Shown here: positions 1-5,207 of the stretch, in pieces
Numbering within the stretch: position 1 is the first letter of the stretch
How the letters are laid out: the number at the start of each line of letters is the position of its first letter
Origin: Pseudomonadota bacterium
GTDB taxonomy: Bacteria; Pseudomonadota; Alphaproteobacteria; Rhizobiales; Beijerinckiaceae
Length of the DNA: 5,330 nt
NCBI GenBank assembly: GCA_021812505.1
Contig: JAKANG010000150.1
Coordinates: 1 to 5,330 of the forward strand
Direction: 5' to 3'
Position numbers and translations under genes: made by a program
Notes under the pieces: model-generated
Told to the model about the DNA's origin: nothing
Seen by the model: the letters and a program-made list of their open reading frames with translations, nothing else
Database searches by the model: none

Positions 1-675
1 GTTGATGAGGCAGCCGAGATCGCCGCCGAGAAGCAGGTCGGCGCCGGCGGCTTCGACGTTGCGCGCCTTTTCGCCGACGATTTCCGCGGAAATGTCGGAA
101 TATTTGACCGAAAAGGTTCCGCCGAAGCCGCAGCAGGTCTCCTCGCCTTCGAGCGGGCGCAGCTCCAGGCCCTCGACCGCGTCCAGCAGGGCGCGCGGCT
201 GCGCCTTGACGCCAAGCTCACGCAGGCCGGAGCAGGAATCGTGATAGGCGGCGGTCGCCTTGCAGAGGACGTTCCGTGGACGGAAGCCGCGCAGATCGGC
301 CAGGAAGCTCAGCAGTTCATGGGTCTTGGCGGCGAGTTTTTCGGCGCGCTCCCGCCAGAGGGGATCGTCGGCGAACAGTTCCGGATAATGGGCCTTGATC
401 ATGCCGGCGCAGGAGCCGGAGGGGGCGACGAGGTAATCATACGGCTCGAAGGTCTCGATCACCGCCCTGGCGAGGGGCTTCGTCGCGTCGTCGGCGCCGC
501 TGTTATAGGCCGGTTGCCCGCAGCAGGTCTGGGCGAGCGGGATTTCGACCGTGCAGCCGGCGGCCTCAAGCAGGGCGAGAGCGGCAAAGCCGACATTGGG
601 CCGGATGGAATCGACGAGGCAGGTGACGAAAAGCCCGACGCGCGGCTTTTCGAGGGCATTCCCTGTTTCCGGCAT
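1..675 (-). CDS. lutA: LutA/LldE-type (Fe-S)-binding protein, L-lactate oxidation (3'-truncated by window edge)
   Basis: This is the cysteine-rich CCG-domain subunit of the LutABC/LldEFG (YkgEFG) complex, a cytoplasmic iron-sulfur system that oxidises L-lactate to pyruvate. 225 residues are visible and the reading frame is still open at base 1. It begins MPETGNALEKPRVGLFVTCL. The first CCG module has C51-C52-G53-Q54-P55 and SGSC (C89). The second has YHDSC (C148), TCCGFGGTFSVK (C181-C182-G183) and GDLGCLIN (C222). The order and spacing fit the LutA/YkgE family as I remember it. Family members are about 240-250 residues, so roughly 20-25 C-terminal residues lie outside the window. The ATG has an AGAGGG ribosome binding site 4 nt upstream. 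It follows the GntR gene on the same strand after a 72-bp gap holding a palindromic operator, which suggests control by that regulator. lutB and lutC would be expected further downstream. The related GlpC/GlcF iron-sulfur subunits are usually longer and carry an N-terminal ferredoxin domain, which is absent here. Confidence 0.9.
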   Translation of the reverse strand, partial: MPETGNALEKPRVGLFVTCLVDSIRPNVGFAALALLEAAGCTVEIPLAQTCCGQPAYNSGADDATKPLARAVIETFEPYDYLVAPSGSCAGMIKAHYPELFADDPLWRERAEKLAAKTHELLSFLADLRGFRPRNVLCKATAAYHDSCSGLRELGVKAQPRALLDAVEGLELRPLEGEETCCGFGGTFSVKYSDISAEIVGEKARNVEAAGADLLLGGDLGCLIN

Positions 676-679
676 AAGT

Positions 680-685
680 CCCTCT
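680..685 (-). promoter_or_regulatory. Ribosome binding site of lutA
   Basis: The minus strand reads AGAGGG, then ACTT, then ATG. This is a good Shine-Dalgarno match at a slightly short 4-nt spacing. It supports the start at 675, and the N-terminus it gives begins only about 10 residues before the conserved VGLFVTC segment. Confidence 0.6.
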
Positions 686-701
686 CGGTCGAATGTTTGC
701 G

Positions 702-731
702 AACTTACAGCGAATTTGCGAAATTGGTCAA
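702..731 (-). promoter_or_regulatory. Possible sigma70-type promoter of lutA
   Basis: The minus strand has TTGACC (bases 726-731, a good -35 match), an 18-nt spacer and TAAGTT (702-707, a poor -10 match with only T1, A2 and T6 fitting). The -35 hexamer lies inside the palindromic operator at 724-744, so a bound regulator would block polymerase. The -10 assignment is weak and the promoter is an inference from position. Confidence 0.3.
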
Positions 732-744
732 ATTATTTGACCAA
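724..744. promoter_or_regulatory. Palindromic operator upstream of lutA (probable GntR-regulator site 1)
   Basis: This is a perfect inverted repeat: arms TTGGTCAAAT and ATTTGACCAA (10 bp each) around a single central T. It lies in the 72-bp gap between the GntR stop codon, 3 bp away, and the lutA start, 48 nt away. A copy matching at 18 of 21 positions sits upstream of the GntR gene at 1563-1583. The outer TTGGTC/GACCAA half-sites resemble the TGGT/ACCA half-sites of FadR-subfamily regulators. That the neighbouring regulator binds it is inferred from the duplication and position. Confidence 0.72.
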
Positions 745-747
745 GAC

Positions 748-1518
748 TTAGGGATGAGTGCGCGCCAGCAATTCGGAACGCCCCATCCGGCGCAACGCCC
801 GGGCGACCCGCGTCTCTTCCTGACGCATTTCCTTCAGCGCATGGGCGATCCCCTTGATATGCGCGGTCGCGGCGGCGGCGGCGGCTTCGGGGTCGCGGGC
901 GAGAATGGCCTCGGCTATGGCGAAATGCTGGTCGAGCAGCAGGTCGCGCGAGCCCGACTTGGCATAGAGCTCACGGCGGTTGTAGAAGGCGTCGCTGCGC
1001 AGCATCTCATAGAGCGCGCGCATGATGTGCAGCAGCACCAGATTATGCGCGGCCTCGTATATCAGCATGTGCAATTCGGCGTCGGTCTCGGCCTCGGCCG
1101 CCAGATCGCCGCACTCATGAGCCGCGCGCAGCTTGGCGAGGCAGCGGGAAATGGCGTCGCGCTCGACATCGGTGGCGCGCGATGCGGCAAGGCGCGCGGC
1201 TTCGCCCTCGATCAGGCAACGATATTCGAGATAATCCTCCAGCGCCTGATCGCTCGACTGGAACAAGGACGTCAGCGGGTCGGTCATCGGGGCGAGGAAA
1301 CGGCTGACGAAATTGCCCGCCTTGTTGGTCTCGATCAAGCCGCGCCCCTGCAATTTGTCCAGCGCCTCGCGCAAGGAGGGGCGGGAAACATCGAGTTTGG
1401 CGGCGAGCTCGCGCTCCGGCGCAAGCTTTTCGCCGGGCCGCAGCGCGCCTTCGAGGATGAGCTGTTCGAGACGGTCGGCGAGCGCGTCGGCGAGCTTGGG
1501 AGTCCGCAAAGGGTCCAT
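748..1518 (-). CDS. GntR-family transcriptional regulator, FadR subfamily (LldR/LutR-like)
   Basis: A 256-residue cytoplasmic DNA-binding repressor or activator that probably senses a carboxylic acid; the neighbourhood suggests lactate. The N-terminal winged helix-turn-helix spans about residues 7-73: helix 1 LADALADRLEQLILEGAL, then LRPGEKLAPERELAAKLDVS, recognition helix SRPSLREALDKLQ (45-57) and wing GLIETNKAGNFV. The C-terminal FCD ligand domain spans about 92-235 and shows the usual metal/ligand set: D146 and H150 (ETDAELH), H198 (LDQHFAIAEAI) and H220 (ATAHIKG). The length is typical of the subfamily. The ATG has AGGA 6 nt upstream; the frame is open further upstream, but that part is antisense to nothing recognisable and overlaps the kinase gene, so I rejected it. 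It lies directly upstream of lutA on the same strand, with matching palindromes before both genes, which suggests autoregulation plus control of lutA. GlcC (glycolate) or PdhR-like roles cannot be excluded from sequence alone. Confidence 0.92.
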   Translation of the reverse strand: MDPLRTPKLADALADRLEQLILEGALRPGEKLAPERELAAKLDVSRPSLREALDKLQGRGLIETNKAGNFVSRFLAPMTDPLTSLFQSSDQALEDYLEYRCLIEGEAARLAASRATDVERDAISRCLAKLRAAHECGDLAAEAETDAELHMLIYEAAHNLVLLHIMRALYEMLRSDAFYNRRELYAKSGSRDLLLDQHFAIAEAILARDPEAAAAAATAHIKGIAHALKEMRQEETRVARALRRMGRSELLARTHP

Positions 1519-1524
1519 CGAAAA

Positions 1525-1528
1525 TCCT
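1525..1528 (-). promoter_or_regulatory. Ribosome binding site of the GntR regulator
   Basis: The minus strand reads AGGA followed by six bases (TTTTCG) and ATG. This is a short but well-placed Shine-Dalgarno site that fixes the start at 1518, just before the winged-helix domain. Confidence 0.5.
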
Positions 1529-1562
1529 GTCCGACGGCGCGCTCGGCGCGCCCTCGCATCTT

Positions 1563-1583
1563 TTGGTAAAATAATTAGACCAC
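1563..1583. promoter_or_regulatory. Palindromic operator upstream of the GntR regulator (site 2)
   Basis: On the plus strand this reads TTGGTAAAAT, central A, ATTAGACCAC. It is an imperfect palindrome matching the reverse strand of the 724-744 site at 18 of 21 positions, including the AAATAATT core and both GGT/ACC half-sites. It lies 45 nt upstream of the regulator's start codon and about 30 bp beyond the kinase stop codon, in an AT-rich patch where the regulator's promoter must be. It fits negative autoregulation. The mismatches to perfect symmetry suggest weaker binding than at the lutA site. Confidence 0.65.
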
Positions 1584-1612
1584 AAAAAGGATCGGCCGAC
1601 CAGAGCAAAAAC

Positions 1613-3181
1613 TCAACTCGTCCCGGCGATCGCCGCGCGGACGATCCGCAGCGCGCGCTCGGCGAGGTCCGGCGCCGTGGCGTCGAGCCGGATCCAGTCG
1701 ATCCGTCCGGCGCCCCGCTGCAACTGGCCCTCGAGCACATCGAGGTCGGCGTCGGAAACGCCGTGCGGCCTTTCGCGCACGCGCCGGCGCAGCTCGTCGG
1801 CCGGCGCCTCCAGCCACAGGCCGACGAAAGGCGCGCCGCAATCATGCGCCAGCTTGGCCGCGGCGGCTCGCTCCTCCTCGGTCGAATAAACCGCGTCGAG
1901 CACCACCGAATGGCCTTGGGCGTAAGCATCCATGGCGCGGGACAGCAGCCGGAGATAAACCGCCGCGGTGATGCTGAATTCATAGGCCGAGGGCGGCAGC
2001 CGGTCGGTCGGGGCGATTCTGTGCATCGCCTTGCGCGTGCGGTCGGAATTGAGCGTCCGCGCGCCGGGCGGGGTTCCGATGTCGCCGGCGATAGCGGCCG
2101 TCAGGGTCGATTTGCCCGTCCCGCTGAAGCCGCCGATGGCGACCATGGCGTTGGGACAAGGCGCCAGCAGGTCCTCGGCCAGCTTGAAATAGGCGCGGGC
2201 TTCCGCTTCCATCGCCGCATCCGCTTTGGCGTCGCCGGATTGCGCCTGCGAGGCCGCGATATGCGCGCGGATCGCGGCGCGCAGCGCCATGAAGAAGGGC
2301 AGCGCCGAATAGCCGTCGCGAATTCTGGCCGGCATGTCGGCGACGGTGCGCGACAGATCGCTGACGTAGCGGTTGAACAGCAGGTTGGCCAGGTCGCGCC
2401 GTCCGACCAGCCAAAGGTCCATCAGGGTGAAGGCGATGTCGTAGAGCACGTCGATCCGCGCCAGTTTCTGGTCGAATTCGATACAGTCGAACAGCGTCGG
2501 CCGTCCTTCGAACCAACAGATGTTGCGCAGGTAAAGATCGCCGTGGCACAGCCGGACGAAACCGACCAAAGCGCGGCCGTCGAGCAGGTCCGCCAGCGAC
2601 CTAAGTTCCCGGCGAAAGGCGGCGTTAAGCCGCTCGCGCTCCTTTTCGGTGAAAATCCCGCAGTGGGCGAAGGAATCCTCGTTGAGGTCGAGCAGATGGG
2701 CGAAGACGCCGGAGCCGCTCTCTTCATCGAAATGCTGGGCGCGGGAGTGAAAATCGGCGATGGCCGTGGCGAGCGCCTCGATATGGGCGGGCTTGAGCCG
2801 TCCTTCGCGGGCCATCACGTCGAACAGGCTCGATTCCTCGAAACGGCGCATCACGACGATGCAATCGACCAGCGGCCCCGGTCCGTCGAAGGCCAGCCCG
2901 CCCGGCTCGCGGGTGATCCGCCGCACGCCGAGATAAAGCTCCGGCGCCGCGCGCGAATTCAGCGCCAGTTCGGCCCGGCAGGCTTTTTCGCGGAAAGCCG
3001 GCTTCGAGAAGTCGAGATAGGGAAAGACGATGGCGCGCTTGAGCTTGAAAACGAGACCGCCGGAGAGAAACAGCAGCGAGACATGGGTGGACTTGGTTTC
3101 GACCGGAGCGCCTGTCTCGCGCGCCAGGGCCTGGGCGACAAAGGCGGCGACGACGGATTGATCCATGGCGTCACGGTTCAC
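1613..3181 (-). CDS. Bifunctional APH-like phosphotransferase / P-loop kinase domain protein
   Basis: A 522-residue cytoplasmic protein joining an aminoglycoside-phosphotransferase-like fold (COG2187-like, about residues 10-330) to a P-loop small-molecule kinase domain (COG0645-like, about 344-520). The first domain shows VFKLKR (44-49, probable ATP-anchoring lysine), the catalytic loop HGDLYLRN (213-220: H213, D215, N220) and the metal-binding segment FDCIEFD (231-237). The second shows Walker A GGFSGTGKST (350-359) and LNSDRTRK (377-384), a typical substrate-side motif. The pairing is a known but poorly characterised architecture whose substrate I cannot name; nothing marks it as a drug-resistance enzyme. 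The start is undecided: GTG at 3181 overlaps the upstream stop codon (GTGA), while an in-frame ATG at 3166 gives MDQSVVAAF. Neither has a good Shine-Dalgarno site. It is the last gene of the opgC-SGNH-kinase run, probably translated by coupling. Confidence 0.88.
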   Translation of the reverse strand: MNRDAMDQSVVAAFVAQALARETGAPVETKSTHVSLLFLSGGLVFKLKRAIVFPYLDFSKPAFREKACRAELALNSRAAPELYLGVRRITREPGGLAFDGPGPLVDCIVVMRRFEESSLFDVMAREGRLKPAHIEALATAIADFHSRAQHFDEESGSGVFAHLLDLNEDSFAHCGIFTEKERERLNAAFRRELRSLADLLDGRALVGFVRLCHGDLYLRNICWFEGRPTLFDCIEFDQKLARIDVLYDIAFTLMDLWLVGRRDLANLLFNRYVSDLSRTVADMPARIRDGYSALPFFMALRAAIRAHIAASQAQSGDAKADAAMEAEARAYFKLAEDLLAPCPNAMVAIGGFSGTGKSTLTAAIAGDIGTPPGARTLNSDRTRKAMHRIAPTDRLPPSAYEFSITAAVYLRLLSRAMDAYAQGHSVVLDAVYSTEEERAAAAKLAHDCGAPFVGLWLEAPADELRRRVRERPHGVSDADLDVLEGQLQRGAGRIDWIRLDATAPDLAERALRIVRAAIAGTS

Positions 3182-4047
3182 GGTTTGGCCGGGCGCACAT
3201 GGCGCAGGACCAGATTGGCGACCAGGGCCTGCGCGAGCTGTTCGGCGAGGCAGTCAAATCCGGCGTCAAGCGAAAAGGGATTGTCGCCCTGGGCGACGCT
3301 TTTGCGTGTCCTGGCCAGAAACTGCATCGCCTCCAGCCGGCGCAGGTAGAGCACGTTCTCGGCCTGCGCGACATGGCGCGTCGCCTCGCGGATGGCCTTG
3401 GCCTCGCTCTGGTCATGAAGCCAGGGGTTGGTCTCGAACCCTACCAGCAACACGTCGATCTCGTTGTCCTTGGCCCAGCGCACGCCATCCCGCACGGCGT
3501 CCTCGTAGTCCTCCGGCGCGACGAACTGGAGCGCGTCATTGGCGCCAACTTGCCAGATCAGCAAGTCGGGCCGCTCCAGCGCCACGGCGGTGCGCATGCG
3601 CTCGGCGGCGGTCGCGGCGGTTTCGCCCGAGACCGGCCGTTCGGAGACGATCACGTCCACGCCGGCGAGCGCTTTTTCAAGCAGCGACTCGAGCGCGTCG
3701 GGGAAGGGCTTGTGCAGGCTCCGGCTCATGCCGATCGGCGAGCCGATGATCAATATGTCGAGCCTCTTGTTTTTCAGCGCCGCGGCGACATGGGGGAGGG
3801 GGGCCGGCGCCGCCAGCGCCGAGATCGGCGTATCGCAGGCCGAAACGGGCCGCGGCGCATTTTGCGCGGGCGCGCCGGCGCTGGGCTGGGCCGGCGCCGC
3901 GGCCGGTTGAGGCGCGTTCTGGGCCGACGCCGACGCGCCGGCGATCCGCAGGCTCAAGGCCGCGGCGAGCGCGAGGCGCGGCAGCCCGACGCGGATCAGG
4001 TCGCGGCCTCGCGCGCGGCGCGCGCCACGGCGAGTCTCTTTCGCCAT
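3178..4047 (-). CDS. Secreted SGNH/GDSL-hydrolase-like protein with degenerate catalytic motifs
   Basis: A 289-residue exported protein. The N-terminus has an arginine-rich n-region (MAKETRRGARRARGR), a hydrophobic stretch at about 20-36 and a plausible cleavage site after ASASA (residue 42), so it should act in the periplasm. A Pro/Ala/Gln-rich linker (about 43-68, with QNAP twice) precedes the fold. SGNH landmarks in order: block I ILIIGSPIGMS (about 98-108), block II Gly in RPVSGETAA (G141), block III WQVGANDAL (G168, N170), block V DNPFSLDAGF (255-264). Related proteins, as I recall them, have GSSSTAG in block I and DGLHxNDxGY in block V. Here the expected Ser aligns with Pro and the expected His with Phe (F258), so hydrolysis may be lost. 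C71 and C266 could form a disulfide. I chose the ATG at 4047 because it leaves a normal signal peptide; ATGs at 4059 and 4083 are possible. It overlaps the end of opgC by 52 nt and its stop overlaps the kinase GTG. Confidence 0.78.
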   Translation of the reverse strand: MAKETRRGARRARGRDLIRVGLPRLALAAALSLRIAGASASAQNAPQPAAAPAQPSAGAPAQNAPRPVSACDTPISALAAPAPLPHVAAALKNKRLDILIIGSPIGMSRSLHKPFPDALESLLEKALAGVDVIVSERPVSGETAATAAERMRTAVALERPDLLIWQVGANDALQFVAPEDYEDAVRDGVRWAKDNEIDVLLVGFETNPWLHDQSEAKAIREATRHVAQAENVLYLRRLEAMQFLARTRKSVAQGDNPFSLDAGFDCLAEQLAQALVANLVLRHVRPAKP

Positions 4048-5105
4048 TCCGATAACCATGCGACCAAGCCCATCGAAGACCATCCGACAACTATCATGAC
4101 GACGTCGATTTCGATACGCCCGCTGAAGGCATAACGGACGATCTGCCCCAAAAGGCTGAGAAGGGACGCCGCGCAGAAGACATTCAGGGAGTTGCGGCCG
4201 AGCATCGCCAGATAACTCGCCAGCCGCGGCGCCAGACCCTGGATCGGTTTGAACGCGGGAATGAAAAAACAGGCCAGGGCCAGCGCGTGGAGCAGTCGCG
4301 CGGGCGAGAGATAGGTCTTATCGAAGACGAAGAACAGTTTCGGACTCGGCAACGAGGCCGGGTCGGGCGCCACGCCCGCGAGCGCCAGCCCGGCGCCGAG
4401 GACGACCTGCGCGCCGGCGAGCCAGAACAGACTCCTTTTCACGCGCGGCGACCAGCTCGACCAGCCGCGCGGCCCGCTCAGGACGAAACCGAGAACGAAG
4501 ATGAACTGCCAGGCGAAGGGGCTGAAATACCATTCGCCCTCGACCGGCCAGGTATGCAGGTTCAGACCGGTGACGAGCGTATAGACGTAAAGCGCGAAGG
4601 AGAGCGGCAGCAGCGCGCGCGGCGCGTAGCGGTCGATGATCGCCATGGTCGGCCCAGCCGCCATCAGAACGACATAGAGCGGCAGAATGTCGAAAAACCC
4701 GAGCTGATAACGCAGCAAGGCGAGGCCGATATGGGCGTCGATCGGGTCGTCGAACACCGCCGAGGCGTTGGTCCATTGCAGGATGTAAGGCTGGTTGAGC
4801 GTCTTTGCGGCGCCGGCCAGCATGGCGATGGCGAGCGAGGTGATGACGAGCTGGGCGAAATAGATGGTGAGCGCGCGCCCCGCCAGCCGGTAGACCGCCG
4901 CGCTCAGCGGCTCCCGGGCCAGCGAATTGCAGACATAGCGCAGCGACACGCCAGCCAGGAACACGAACAGCTCCGCCGCGTCGGACAGTGAATAATGGCG
5001 GAAGCTGTAGCGTTCGAGGAAAATGCCGGGGATGTGATTGACGTAAATCGTCGCCAGCGCAAAGCCGCGCCAGAAGTCGACTGCGTTGGCGGGACGCGCC
5101 GTCAT
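3996..5105 (-). CDS. opgC: OpgC-domain membrane acyltransferase (glucan succinylation type)
   Basis: A 369-residue integral inner-membrane protein with about ten hydrophobic segments (near 14-30, 43-60, 79-99, 128-153, 163-182, 196-211, 226-244, 270-285, 296-322, 333-352). It matches the OpgC family, whose characterised members in Rhodobacter and Brucella succinylate osmoregulated periplasmic glucans; the donor and substrate here are inferred. Recognisable segments are VDFWRGFALATIYVNHIPG, SLSDAAELFVFLAGVS, GFFDILPLYVVL, SPFAWQFIFVLGF, KTYLSPARLLHALAL and LGRNSLNVF. R13 and H24 are separated by exactly ten residues, the R/K-X10-H pattern of the acyltransferase-3 superfamily, and R73-x3-R77 lies before the third membrane segment. 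The ATG at 5105 has GGAGG 8 nt upstream and starts at MTARPANAVDF; the 23 codons above it encode a Pro/His-rich tail unlike the family. The last 52 nt overlap the SGNH gene, suggesting coupled expression. Confidence 0.9.
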   Translation of the reverse strand: MTARPANAVDFWRGFALATIYVNHIPGIFLERYSFRHYSLSDAAELFVFLAGVSLRYVCNSLAREPLSAAVYRLAGRALTIYFAQLVITSLAIAMLAGAAKTLNQPYILQWTNASAVFDDPIDAHIGLALLRYQLGFFDILPLYVVLMAAGPTMAIIDRYAPRALLPLSFALYVYTLVTGLNLHTWPVEGEWYFSPFAWQFIFVLGFVLSGPRGWSSWSPRVKRSLFWLAGAQVVLGAGLALAGVAPDPASLPSPKLFFVFDKTYLSPARLLHALALACFFIPAFKPIQGLAPRLASYLAMLGRNSLNVFCAASLLSLLGQIVRYAFSGRIEIDVVMIVVGWSSMGLVAWLSEWRKRLAVARAAREAAT

Positions 5106-5113
5106 CAGACTCG

Positions 5114-5118
5114 CCTCC
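5114..5118 (-). promoter_or_regulatory. Strong ribosome binding site that sets the opgC start
   Basis: The minus strand carries GGAGG with 8 nt to the ATG at 5105. This is the best Shine-Dalgarno match in the window. It favours the 369-residue form over an upstream in-frame ATG at 5174, which would place the GC hairpin at 5135-5168 inside the coding sequence. Confidence 0.7.
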
Positions 5119-5134
5119 AACGGATGCGGCAGGT

Positions 5135-5168
5135 GGGGCGGCGGCGAAGTCAGTCGACGCGCCGCCCC
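5135..5168. repeat. GC-rich inverted repeat in the opgC leader
   Basis: Nine-base perfect arms GGGGCGGCG (5135-5143) and CGCCGCCCC (5160-5168) flank a 16-nt loop, in the 97-bp gene-free stretch between the hydrolase stop and opgC. As RNA on the minus strand it would form a very stable hairpin ending 17 nt before the GGAGG site. No U-tract follows, so it is not a canonical intrinsic terminator. It could be a leader structure, an mRNA-stabilising or processing hairpin, or a factor-dependent pause site. I saw no clear promoter in this gap. Confidence 0.5.
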
Positions 5169-5207
5169 AATCACTTCGGGTGGCCGGCGGATGCCGAGTG
5201 ACTCTGC

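Noticed and set aside
724..744. The palindrome as a transcription terminator of the GntR gene
   Set aside because: The stem is AT-rich and is followed by only a short T-run on the minus strand. Its near-copy upstream of the GntR gene makes an operator the better explanation.
241..1569. A 442-codon plus-strand open frame opposite lutA and the GntR gene
   Set aside because: It crosses the end of one convincing gene and the whole of another, runs through both operators, and shows no domain-like pattern.
1584..1602. Possible intrinsic terminator after the kinase gene (short stem around CGGCCG followed by CTTTTT on the minus strand)
   Set aside because: The stem is only about four pairs including a G-U wobble, too weak for a confident terminator. 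The T-run may just be part of the AT-rich promoter patch of the GntR gene.
1613..3181. Aminoglycoside resistance gene
   Set aside because: The APH-like fold is shared by many small-molecule kinases. The fusion to a P-loop kinase and the operon context with envelope genes argue for a housekeeping or metabolic role, and nothing indicates a drug substrate.
1313..3349. A 678-codon plus-strand open frame opposite the kinase and GntR genes
   Set aside because: Its translation is arginine-, glycine- and glutamine-rich with no recognisable motif. It lies antisense to two genes with clear catalytic and DNA-binding motifs. Long antisense frames are expected in GC-rich DNA with biased third positions.
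3199..4134. A 311-codon plus-strand open frame opposite the SGNH gene
   Set aside because: It mirrors the SGNH gene codon phase and has low-complexity, charged composition; the minus strand has a signal peptide and SGNH blocks.
4287..4991. A 234-codon plus-strand open frame opposite opgC
   Set aside because: Extremely rich in Arg, Glu, Asp and Gln, which is the antisense image of a hydrophobic membrane protein. The minus strand encodes clear OpgC membrane segments.
5106..5174. A 23-codon N-terminal extension of opgC from the ATG at 5174
   Set aside because: The extension peptide is Pro/His-rich and unlike the family, contains the GC hairpin, and lacks the strong GGAGG site found for the ATG at 5105.
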